Under the pieces are notes generated by a model. The model saw only the letters and a program-made list of their open reading frames with translations, did not search any database and was not told the DNA's origin. A stretch of DNA of 64,000 nt from Symsagittifera roscoffensis (taxonomy: Eukaryota; Xenacoelomorpha; Acoela; Convolutidae). The translations under genes and the position numbers were made by a program. This document shows, piece after piece, positions 27,901 through 38,500 of the stretch; within the stretch, counting starts at the first letter, position 1; each line of letters begins with the position of its first letter. Location of the stretch: the NCBI RefSeq assembly GCF_963678635.1, contig NC_087065.1:65191374-65255373 (forward strand). Reading direction: 5' to 3'.

Positions 27901-30900
27901 AGACTCTTATATAGGTGCTTATGATTTTTTTTTTCAGGAAACTTGTTGATGCTAAAATTCACTGTTTCCCAGTTTTTCCTATGATTTTTTTCAAAGTTCA
28001 ATTCGTTTCCTTTGCTAAAAGGAAGGCAGACGCCTCTATCGAACAGCAAAAGTGTTAAGGCCACGACAAACGAAAGTTCGAAAGATGAGATTTTTTTAAA
28101 AGTATTTTTTTTTGGTTTACTTAAGTTAAATTTCCTTTTCCAACGGTCTATTCGCTATGTTCTTGGTCCCCTCTCAATTTTTCAAGTGATAATGAAAGCG
28201 CTTTTGCAGTTAGTCTGAAACTTGAATTCAATTCAGTATGTATGAAACTGAATAGTTTTCTGGGAAGAAATGAACTTTCAGATCTTCGTTTGCCTGCACA
28301 TTTTTTTGTTAAATTTCAGCTTAGTGAAGGTTTCTACAGGTTTCAGCGTTTTTGTTACTAAAATTCATAGTCGTTTTTCTTTTTTCAAATTTACCAACTC
28401 GGATATTGAAAATCCGATTTGGTCAATTTTTTTTGTCTTTCAATCTATCTATTATATATATAAATGCGGGCTTCACTATCTCGCCATGTTTAAGCTTTTT
28501 CAACGTATTGTTTTTTGCATGTTTAAGCTATATCGTATATTGCAATGATTAAGAATTTTCTTTCGATTTTTCAAGTTGATTTTAGTGGTTATTTTACCGA
28601 GTTTAAATTAAGCAGCCCAATATCGAATTAGGGGTTGCGAATTTGGCCTCCAATTTTGAATGCCCGAATCATTTTAGTTAACGAGATAAGACGATTTTTG
28701 AGATTTTTTCAAAAATTTTCAGAAATTTCAAATAACGAAATAATTTATACAAATTCGAAGTTCCCAACCCTGTAGTTGGGTGCTGTCAGAGTACTCTAAG
28801 GAGTTACTAATCTTGACTCCAAATACGACTGTGCAAATCCTTGTAGTTTTCGAGATATGACGTTTTTTGTGATTTTTTCCAAAATTTTCAGAAAACTTAA
28901 TATATTATTTTATTTGAAATCTGAAATTCCCAAACCTGTAGTTGGGTCCTGTCAGAGTAACCTCAAAGATTGCGAATCTTGCCTCCAATTATGACTGCTC
29001 AATTCTTTGTAGTTTTCGAGATATTTCGTTTTTTGTGATTTTTTCCAAAATTTTCAGAAAACTTAATTTATTATTATTTCTTAAAAATCTGAAATTCCCA
29101 TTCCTGTAGTTGTGTACTGTCAGGGATTGCGAATCTTGCTCCCAAAAATGACTGCTCTGTTTTTGTGGTTTTTTCAAAAAGTTTTCAGAAAAATTATTTT
29201 TTTTTTCGCAAAATCTGAAATTTTCAACCCTGTAGTTGGGTGCTGTCAGAATACTCTAAGGAGTTACAAATCTTGCCTCCAAATTTGACTGTTAAAACCT
29301 TGTAGTTTTCGAGATATGACGTTTTTTGTTATTTTTTTCTTCGGGAAACTTAGGTTTAAAAAAATTTTGGATTCCTTGTTCTATAGTAGGGTGCTCTCAG
29401 GGACTCTCAGTGGTTGCAAATCTGGCCTCCAAATTTCTCCAGAGGCCAATTAAGTTTTCGAGATGACGCTTTTAAAATGGGAATTAAAAAAATTTAAAAG
29501 TTCGAAATTACCAACCCTGTAATTGGGTGCAGTCAGAGTACACTAAAAGATTGCAGATGTTGTTTCCAATATATGCGGTTTTTCATGAGTTGTCGAAAAA
29601 TTTCGAAGCACCGAAGGTGCTTTAAACGCTAGTTTTTTTAATCAAATGGTTTTGCCCAATGTTTTAACAGCATAGTCAGCCTCTTTTGCATAGCTTGAAT
29701 AGCGGAAGTGTAAAGGTCACGAAAAATGTGATTCGGCTCTTGTTTTCGGAATTGCAATTTAATTATAAAATTTCTAGACTGTCTGTTGGTTATGTTTAGA
29801 GCTTTAATGCATATGAGATTTTTTAAAGCGTTTTCAACTCACTAATTGATGAAACCGGTAATGATATATGAGTCGACGGATGGAGAGGTACTTTGAAGGT
29901 ATCCGTATTCAAGGTTGACAAGTTTTGTTGACTTCGTAGCTGTTCGGCAAATGAAAGCTTGTTTTATGCCGGTGATTGTCTTTTTCGACTGGTTTTCGAA
30001 AATGGGAGTTCTTTTTTCAGACTTTTCAAGTTTTTTCTTGTTTAGTTTGTTTTGACGTCTTGTTTTTCGATTTTTTTATTTGCTAGCTTAATATGTTTGC
30101 GTTGTAACTTAAGTGTTGCTTCAATTCTGCCTTTTAATTTTTCCACCGAAGGTGACAACGAACAATGGACTCGGTTTTTTTGTTTTCACGAAAAATCAGG
30201 TTGATTAGACGTAAAATGGAAAACGGATATATCATATGAAAGCGTGTGGGAGGGGGAGTAACGTGTGGGAGGGGGAGTATCGTCTCGTTCGACGTAGCCA
30301 GTCCCTCCTGGTTGTTGGCTGGCTATTAGTCCTGCTGCTATTAACTTATTTATCCAAAGTTTAACTGCTTCAGATGCACCGATTTGATGAAGATCGGGTG
30401 CTCCAGGAGCCTTAGAAGCTGCAAATTGGTACAAATTCAATCTCAAACCTTGCGTTGAATCCTTGCCTCTCTCTAGTTAGTGGTGCAATTCACAAGAGGA
30501 GATCTGTTTTTTAGGTTCTTTCAACTCACAAACTGATGAAAGCGGTAATGATATATGGGTCGAAGGATGGAGAGACACTTTGAAGGTGTGCGTATTCAAG
30601 GTCGACAAGACATCTAATGTAATCGCAAGCGAAAAGATACTGAGTTTGGAAGCGTATTACAAACTGATGAATACGTTGCTGGCGTTATCAGTAGGGGAAT
30701 TAGACAAGGAAGCTGTCGCGGATGAGTTTGACTCCGAACTAAGCAACGATCGCAGTGCTTCCAATTTGGATTCTGGATTCATCTTGATGTTAGTTCGTCA
30801 AACATTGAGTTTGAGTTAAATGATGATTAACTTCATTCCAACACACGATTTACTCGCATCACAAATTTACTTGCAAATTTATGATTTACCTAAAAAATGA

Positions 30901-32156
30901 CCTGATTTTTACGCTGCCGATTAGCAAGCGTTATCAAATTGGGAAATAGATCATTTTTTTTTCATGAAAACAACTTGATTAACAGAATCACTGAATAATT
31001 TGATCACTTGATTTATTACGCTTGCGGATAGCAAGCGTTATCAAACCGAAATATAGGCTTTTTTCGGGTTAACAACTTGTTTAACAGAATCACTTGTATC
31101 TACTTTCATAATGAATAATAACTTCTATGCGTTCCCAGCCAAACGGTTTTTTTTCAAACGGGAAATATTATGTTTCAAATAAAATTGTCGCCCAATTATT
31201 TGTCGGCTTAGTAGTAACATCTTGGAATCGTTTTTTTTTGCTGCGCGCGTTTTGCATTTAGCATTTGATTTTAGCATTTGATTTACTCCTACAAAATTTA
31301 ATTTTACTTACCTTGAATTCGTATTTCCTTCTGTTTTTTTTTAATTCGCCATATTTTTGATTTGTCATTTTCTCAAAAACAACACTTCTCAAACCTGAGT
31401 TTTTGGTTTCAATAAATAGAACGGTTTTAAAAAGCTCCCTAACTCCTCTAATTTTTTACACGGAATAATGGCGCTAGGAAAAGTCAAATTGTGGCCTGGT
31501 CGGAGTTTACCAATAGTATTTTATGATTTATTAGTGTATTGAAGAGTGGCTGGATTGTAAATACCTTTGAAATCTTCAAAATTTTTGAATATGAAAAATG
31601 TAGCAGTTTTTTAGAGTCATTTTTTTACGGATGACACCACTGGCATCTGTATTTGTACAGCAAGTGATGCGAAGCTCAGTTTTGCCTTTGTGTGTAATTT
31701 TAATTCGGGTTTTATATGTTTAGCGCTCCAGATTCTTCTAAAGCTCAAACGTCGGAAAGTAACTCCTCGGAAAACAAGCATCCAGCTCAGTTGCCCAGAC
31801 AAATGAGCGCATCGGTTTTCTTTGAAGAAATTTCACAGAATTCGTTTTTTGATGTCGATCTTGACGACGACGACCAGCCATCGACTTCGACATCCACCAA
31901 TTTTGCATCAAGACCGAAAGCAATTTTGTGTTCAATCTGCCTAGACAGGAAGGCCGATATAATTTTGCCGTGCTTGCATTTGTATTGTTGTGAGTGTATA
32001 GAGAGCTGGGATAAGACAGACAATGAAAACCACGACAGATGTCCTCAATGCAGAGGCAAAATGAGTCTGAAGGACAACTGGGTCTTCTTTTCTGCCTCGG
32101 ATACTCCCTCACACCTAGATGTGGGCGAGTATTTGATGGAAGCATGTGACATGTAA
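24961..32156 (+). CDS. RNF141: RNF141-like RING-finger E3 ubiquitin ligase (3 coding exons, ~304 aa)
   Basis: The coding exons are 24961-25168, 30515-30788 and 31724-32156, and all splice phases fit. Exon 1 (ATG at 24961, after a TTTTCAG acceptor at 24944) encodes the helical N-terminus with WSQEEFMESL and ends LPG, as RNF141 does before its central strand region. Exon 2 carries the conserved DTLKVCVFKVD...SLEAYYKLMNTL block. Exon 3 carries a C3HC4 RING (CSIC, then CLH, CCEC and CPQC) followed by the family's short tail. Human RNF141 is 230 aa; this one is longer through a Ser/Asp-rich linker before the RING. Intron 1 (5.3 kb) has a GC donor (CAG|GCAAGT). The expected role is E2-dependent ubiquitin transfer; substrates are unknown. 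An upstream non-coding exon is likely. Confidence 0.82.
26440..26830 (+). repeat. Degenerate ~100 bp units related to the 28.6-29.6 kb array
   Basis: At least three units share a GAAATTCTCAACC-like block and a GAGATATGGCxTTTT block in the same order as the larger array at 28620-29580. Confidence 0.5.
26843..27342 (+). repeat. Tandem duplication (~225 bp shared, period 272 bp) containing a tRNA-like SINE head
   Basis: 26843-27068 and 27115-27342 share sequence from GCGAGAGCTAGTGGCTTG to the CTGAAAT-like end. Each copy contains a box A-like CTTGGCCTGGAGGTGATG and a box B-like GGCTTCGAATC about 30 bp later, suggesting a tRNA-derived SINE. A further short relative starts at 27777. Confidence 0.8.
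27880..28240 (+). repeat. Dispersed gene-sense repeat family I, copy
   Basis: It contains ATGAACATAGTTCAGACTCT, AAAAGGAAGGCA and CTATCGAACAGCAAAAGTG blocks shared by about ten copies in this window. The 3' part is diverged. Confidence 0.65.
28620..29580 (+). repeat. Degenerate tandem array, ~130-167 bp units, 6 or more copies
   Basis: Units are anchored by CCTGTAGTTGGGTGCTGTCAG near 28767, 28934, 29103, 29229, 29384 and 29514, each with TTTTCGAGATATGACGTTTT and GCCTCCAAAT blocks. Divergence between units is high, so the array is old. Confidence 0.75.
29830..29922 (+). pseudogene. Decayed copy of the start of RNF141 exon 2
   Basis: About 93 bp align to the 5' part of exon 2 (30515 to about 30609) at roughly 84% identity by eye. 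In the frame of the real exon the copy has a TGA where the gene has TGG, plus small indels, and it diverges right after GACAAG. It lies about 690 bp upstream of the functional exon in the same orientation. Confidence 0.75.
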
Positions 32157-32460
32157 TTCAAAGCTGTATAATTTTTTTATGGATGGCGCGTTTAGTAGCT
32201 GAAGTTAGGAATATTTGTTTTCATTAAGGAATAGTTTGTTGTTACGCTCTTAAAACGGGACCCACAAAATTAAAAACTGCTACTCATCGCGCCATTAAAT
32301 TATTCAATTTTCCTATAAAACTTATTTTCATATCATAGTCTTATTCCATAATCAATGAAGTGTCAAATTATGTGTAGTTTAATATTTGAATGGTCGTTTT
32401 TTTTTCGTAAAAAAAGTTTTTTTGCTCGAAAACTATGGCGTGAGTTTTAAAAATAAATAA

Positions 32461-32520
32461 TTGATTGTTAATCGAGCTTTGAAATTTGGCTTCAGATTAT
32501 TTCGATTTTTGATGGCTTTA
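32461..32520 (+). pseudogene. Decayed copy of the XRCC5 5' UTR/start-codon region
   Basis: 60 bp match the region around the Ku80 start (about 35509-35568) at about 80% identity by eye. The shared parts include GTTAATCGAGCTT, CCAGATT/TCAGATT and TGATGGCTT across the ATG. The coding match stops right after the first codons. Confidence 0.6.
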
Positions 32521-32784
32521 TCCTCGAAATTATGGTTACGAGTTTTTGGCAAGGCGATAAATCTTTGAATGTGACTACTAGTCGGAAGCGACTAATGATA
32601 CTATTTAAAGAGACAATTAGTAGCGACAAAAACCTTTGATCACGGGCCATTTTAACTTCTGGCAATGAAATAACAAAGAAATACATAACACGACGCATCT
32701 AGAAAGCAAAGGTGAGAGACAATCCGTCTACTTGCTTTATAATTGTTGTCTTGGTAGTTAGTTTTTTAGAAGTTCAACCAATTG

Positions 32785-33320
32785 AGATCGGCTTTTTGTT
32801 CCGACTTTCGATACGATGTGACGGAATATTTGTGCTCGGGGTGAGTTTTTTTCTTCAGACAAATTTCAACTTTTTAACGAGCCATTTTGACGGAATTTTT
32901 TTTAAATATCATTCAAAAGGTATTGGTGTCCTGCAAAGATATTACACCTGTGATCATTTTTCGTAAAGTTATGGTGGTTTAAAGTTTGGCATTTTGGACA
33001 ATTAACGCGCAATATATTTCACGCTATTAATGCTTAAGCGGAGATTTAATCCGTCTTAGAAATCATTCCAAATTGGTTGAAAGTAGCTTTTTTGCCATAA
33101 TTGATTTGTAACAAAGAGCGAAATCTATCCTTTTGAACTTTATATGGCGTGTGCGGGGATGAGTTTCATAAAACAAATTCAAGTTTTTGAAAAAAAATTC
33201 ATTTTGTTTTTTTTACATTTAATTTTTTTTTGTTATTACTGCTCCATAAACCTTAAAAGGCAGTCGGAACATTCAGAGCTTCGCCTTGATACGATCATTC
33301 TTGTTGACATTTTGCAACTT
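32785..33320 (+). repeat. Repeat family II, copy A (~530 bp)
   Basis: It starts near GCTTTTTGTTCCGACTTTCG and contains TGTGATCATTTTTCG, ACAATTAACGCGCAATATAT and GGCGTGTG blocks. It ends near GGCAGTCGGAACATTCAG and CTTCGCC. It matches 33455-33975 in order throughout, and 41080-41395 in part. Confidence 0.8.
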
Positions 33321-33454
33321 AAATAGCACACTCTCCTACTTGGATTTGTGGAATTTTATTCTCAGTCATGCTCTCGTATGAGCTCAATCTATTCCAATTT
33401 GAAGAGCTTTATGCCAGCCTTCTACCTGAGTTGTTTGTCATCTGTCGATCGTTC

Positions 33455-33975
33455 TTTGCTTTTTGTTCCGACTTTCGATACGAAAGTAACGGAATATTTG
33501 TGCTCGGGGTGGTTTTTTTTTCTTCAGACAAATTTCGACTTTTTAACTAGCCATTTTTGACGGAATTTTTTTATATGATTCGAAAGGTATTCTTGTCCTG
33601 AGCTCAAATTTGAGAAGATATTTTACCTGTGATCATTTTTCGCAAATTTATGGGGGTTTAAAGATTGCCATTTTGGCCAATTTTGGACAATTAACGCGCA
33701 ATATATTTCGCGCTATTAACGCGTAAGCGGAGAGTTAATCCGTCTTAGAAATCGTTCCAAATTGGTTTAACGAAGCTTATTTGCCATAATTGATTTGTTA
33801 CAAGTAGCGAAATCTATCCTTTTGTACTTAATATGGCGTGTGGGGGGATGATTTAAAAAAAAATTTCATTTTGTTTTATTACTTTTAATTTTTTAATGAT
33901 ATTACTGCTCTATTAACCTTAATGGGCAGTCGGAACATTCAGGGCTTCGCCCTGATACGAGCAGTCTTGTTTGTA
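33455..33975 (+). repeat. Repeat family II, copy B
   Basis: Direct copy of 32785-33320, the two lying in near tandem. Confidence 0.8.
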
Positions 33976-35558
33976 TTGGTTTCAAAGATATTGAGTAAAA
34001 CAAACGTTGGCTCGAAAAAAGCCACATAATTCATCAATGGGAAGTCGTCCGATTCTTCACGAGTTGAAGCGCTGAGACAGAATTGAAGCACTGAAACGAG
34101 TCTAAAAGTCTAATCCCGGTAAAAAAAAGCCGATATAATTATAGCAAAAGGCGCGTTCCAGCAAAAGGTGCTCTGTTCGTGAGAGTGAGTCCAAGTTCCT
34201 CAATTGTGCGCCAGTTTGCTTGAGCGAAATGGAAAAAGATTCGATTAGTACACGCTTAAAATTGTTTGAAAAGCTTTGATGGCTCCAAACCTGTATTAAT
34301 TTTTAGTTGCCAGAATGCGTGAATGTATTGCTCCTCGCTCTTAATCTGCATTAAGGAGTAGACTGATGGTTTACTTTGTTCATTCACTGCCACTTAAATA
34401 TTTGTTAGTATAGCGAGGGGCAGGCTTTCAATAATCTGCGTGCCTAACGGTTTTAGATCCTAAAAATATTGTCGTCCGTTCCAAAAATGAGATCACGGTC
34501 CTTGATGTCCGCGCCCTACTTATAGAGGATGTGGTCCGATTCATGTGAGCTCGCCATATTCGTTATTGTTTCGAAGACACTCCAATAATTCTTTACCGTT
34601 CTTGTGCTCATTGAACTGACTTGTATTTAGCCAGATTTACAACGGTCTTCATGCCAATTTCGCCAGTCGCTTGTTGTAATAAGGCTGGGGTGGCTGAAGA
34701 GGGGATTGAGTTCGTTTGTAACTGAAAAAAAGGAGGAAATAGTTAAACACACTTTTTATCCCCCAAGAACTATCCCAACAAGCTGAAAAAATTAGCTTTC
34801 TCAAACTCACTTATATTCATTTTTCTAGAGGTCGCCTATTTACCACTGGAGAAACGCACGCGTAAATGTCCTGCTGTTTTAACGCTTCTTGTTTCACACT
34901 CATATACACACGTGTTATAAAATTTGACTTACTTTTTGACTGCAAGCTTAGGAGGAATAATTTCCTGACCATACTCGTCTTATTTATGTATTATTCATTG
35001 TTGATTGTACTGTTAGATTTCTTACTAGGTCTTCCGCTGCATCACCAATTGGTTCTATTGACGACGCTTTTTTTTTGCTTTCTGTGGAATTTTTCATGAA
35101 CATGTCGCTGATTCGCTGCGCTGACTAATAGTGAATTGCAGTGACTTTTGATACTGTAAGATCTGAAAAGCAAAATGTGAGTTGGAAAGGTGAAGCAAAG
35201 ATAATGGTTTTATCTTGGGTTTTGCTGCTACTGGTTGTTCTTGATGAACGTTACTTCGACTTTAATCAGTTCAAATTGCACATGAGCTTAAATATGTTTC
35301 TAATTTCCTGCATAATCCAGAGGCGCTTTTTAAATTCCAAATAATTACAATCCAGCATCTTGAAAGTGGGTTTTAAATCCTCCCATACCAATTAAAAACT
35401 ACGAATTGTTGCCTGGTACGAATTATCGACTTCTGCGATTATTCGTTTTTTTTTTAAATAAAGCAAATAGTCGATTTCGGCCTCTCGGAGTTTTTCAAAT
35501 CAATTTATTGATGGTTAATCGAGCTTAGAAATTTCTCTCCAGATTGTTTTGATTCGTG

Positions 35559-38500
35559 ATGGCTTCGACTAAAGAGGCCATTTGCATTTGTATGGATGTT
35601 GGCATGTCCATGAAATCCCAGATCGTTGAAACATCTGAGGATGGCCAGAGTGCGGAGACTACTTACTTCAAGAGAGCGGTGAGTCTGTTCACGAAGCTGA
35701 TTGAACGGAAAGTGTTCAGTGAGTCTAAAGACGAAGTATGTGTCGTTTTGTTCGGAACTGACGAGACAAACAATAAATTAGCAAAGGAAATGGATGGACA
35801 ATATCGGCATGTTACATGTGAGTAATATATTGTATCTAAATTGTGAAAATCCACATATTGTTTTTAGTCGTGTTGAATCATTCATTCATCCCGAAAGAGT
35901 TACGAAAGTGTAATTTTATCAGGTTTCAATTTGAGCTTTGAAACTGAAAGATAATTTCATTGCACTGGATATTTAAAGACGAACCAATTGTCACGGATTT
36001 GTGGTGGTAATTCGAAAATAATTGTAATCCGTCTTCTGCTTAGCCTTGTGTCGGCTTCGTTCGCCCTCCTTTGAACTTATTGAGATGATTAATGAGATAT
36101 CTCCCTCGGATCAATCGGAGGCGGATTTCCTAGACGCTGTTGTAGTTGGGCTGGACCTTCTCCACGCCTGTTCGGAAGGGAAGAAGTTCGCCAGGCAACG
36201 CGTGTTTCTCTTCTCTGCTTTTTTGTCCAATTTCGACGACGAGGCCTCTGGAATAGAGGACATTAAGAAGACATTGGCGAGTGTGAATGCTGAGCTGTCG
36301 GTTATTGGATTGGACGATATGGGACAAATTGATGCGGAAAGAGAAAATGGAAGAAACGATCAGTTAGTTCGTAATCCATTACGTAGAAAAAATATATCTT
36401 GCTTTATAATGTGTGTTCACTTTTTACTATACAAGTCGTACATATCTGTATTACCACCAGCGGGTTTAGGGGGGACGCCCCCCCTCAAGAGTTCGACGCC
36501 CTGCCGACCCAAAGAGTCCCTCTTTGTACTATTTTGAGATATCCCTTTTTGGCTGATTAGGCGCCTCCGGCACCAAAATTATACTAATTTTGAGGGGGAA
36601 GCATGCGCCAAAAAAACGCAAAATTTTCCAAAAAGTGCCTGAAAACGCCTATTTTTGGCCTGTTTTTTTTCAAAATTTGCCTGCGGCGCAAGTATTTTTG
36701 TCAAAATGGGATCTTTAGAGTGATTTAGGAGAGCTCAGAACAACAATTTGGTCGACCTAAAAAATAAAAAAAAAAGATCTAGATGCACCCCCTGTGTACA
36801 GTGCTGATTTAAATTAACCGGAAAAAAACGAGCTTAACTTGAAATTTGAAGCGCATTTTTCTCAAATTGGGTTGAGTTTAGGTGAAAATTCATGAGAACA
36901 AAATTTGCTTGAAAATTTAGCAGAATTAATATGGTGTAATTTGTTTTGCGAAATTCGGGCCCAAACTTTTACCCCAAAAATGGGTCATTTCGGCGTTTCT
37001 TAGTTAATCAGAAATTACGCCAAAAAACCCAGTCGATCGCAGACATAATTATATCAAAGTGAGCCTCTTATGTAGCCCAACAAACTTTAAAAAATATGAT
37101 AATATTGAAAAATTTTTTGAAGATTTTCTGAATTTCATGATTTTTTCTTCACAAGTTATTGGGTTTTCATAAAATTTAAGCCTTCAAATGATGTTTCGGA
37201 AAGTTGAAAAGTAAAACATAGTTGAAGGCATTTTTCATGTTTATATTTTATGCCTTTCAAAAACCGGCTGATGTTATTAACGGATGCCAATCACAAGTGG
37301 TGCATTGTCTTGAATAACGTTTATTATGGACTAAATTTGCCAAAATTTTTGAAAAATAACGTTTTACAGATGATAAAACAGTGTTTTGAGGTGCTTGTAA
37401 AGTTTTAATTTCGACTTGAAGTCCCTTCGGCTTGAAGTCCCGTCGGCTTGTTGTCCTAGACCCGAAATTTTACCCCAAAATGGGTCATTTGGGCTTTTCT
37501 TAGTTAATCAAAAATTACGCCGAAAATACGCGGCCGATCACAGACATAGTTATACCAAAGTGAGCCCATTACGCAGCCCAACAAACTTTACGAAGAGTAT
37601 TTTCTCCAAAAAAAATTGCAAATCGTTTAAAAATTGTTTTCAAATAAAAAGTTGGTGTTTTTTATAGTAAAAACGACCTTTTTTGTCTATCAAACAAAAT
37701 AAATTAACTTATACAATGTTTTGGAGAATATTCCCTTCTTAAAGTTTGTTGGGCTACGTAAGAGGCTCACTTTGATATAATTATGTCTGGCAATCGACTG
37801 GGTATTTTTGGCGTAATTTCTGATAAACTAAGAAACGCTGAAATGACACATTTTTGGGGTAAAATTTTGGGCCCGAATTTCGCAAAACAAATTACACCAT
37901 ATTAATTCTGCTAAAATTTTAAGAAAGTTTTGTCTCCATAAGTTTTCACGTAAACTCAACCCAATTTGAGAAAAACGCGTTTTAAATTTCAAGTTTAATG
38001 CGTTTTGTCCGGTTAATTTAAATCAGCACTGTATTACATTTCTGAGCTTCCGCATACTTTTCAGCTTCTAATTAGCTTGAGTTTAGCGGATAAATGGAAG
38101 TGTGCCCAAAATTGCTTGTCTTTTTGGTGCAGTCGGGAATTGTGACTGAGTGGTTAAGGCTAAGTCATGGAACTTTTAATCTGGAGCTTTCTGGCTTCAA
38201 ATCCCTTGGCTTGTAATTGTTCCACATTTTCAAGAGTTTTTTTTTGAATTTTGGGAGCTCCGTTCTTTTTGCGTGTGTTTGCGAAGTGTAGCTTCACCTC
38301 TTTAAACATGCATAAGAATTTAAGATATATTTTATAGCAAATTTCAGTGATAATATTAAATACAGTGATCGATTACGCTAATTTTGTTATTTGTAGCAGA
38401 GAGAGCACGCCATCGTCCAGTGTCCCGAGTACATCAAGAACATCTTTGAGACCAGAAAGCAACAAGTTACTCGCCGATACGCAGAGAAGAGCGATTGCAG

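Larger units (their letters stand above)
25169..30514 (+). other. RNF141 intron 1 (GC-AG), repeat-filled
   Basis: No supported coding sequence other than the decayed exon copy at 29830-29922. It contains a 272 bp tandem duplication with tRNA-like boxes, degenerate ~160 bp tandem units, and one copy of the dispersed gene-sense repeat family. Confidence 0.6.
32157..35558 (+). other. Intergenic region RNF141-XRCC5, repeats, no supported gene
   Basis: The stretch contains a decayed copy of the Ku80 start region, two copies of a ~520 bp repeat and AT-rich unique sequence. Short hydrophobic frames near 34866-35099 and 35141-35344 have no coding features. The Ku80 promoter should lie in its last part. 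Confidence 0.5.

Noticed and set aside
30186-30446. 86-codon minus-strand frame in RNF141 intron 1
   Set aside because: No domain or splice context; it lies just upstream of exon 2 in repeat-like sequence.
34866-35099. Hydrophobic 77-codon frame upstream of Ku80
   Set aside because: T-rich sequence gives Leu/Phe by chance; no conserved motif and no splice partner.
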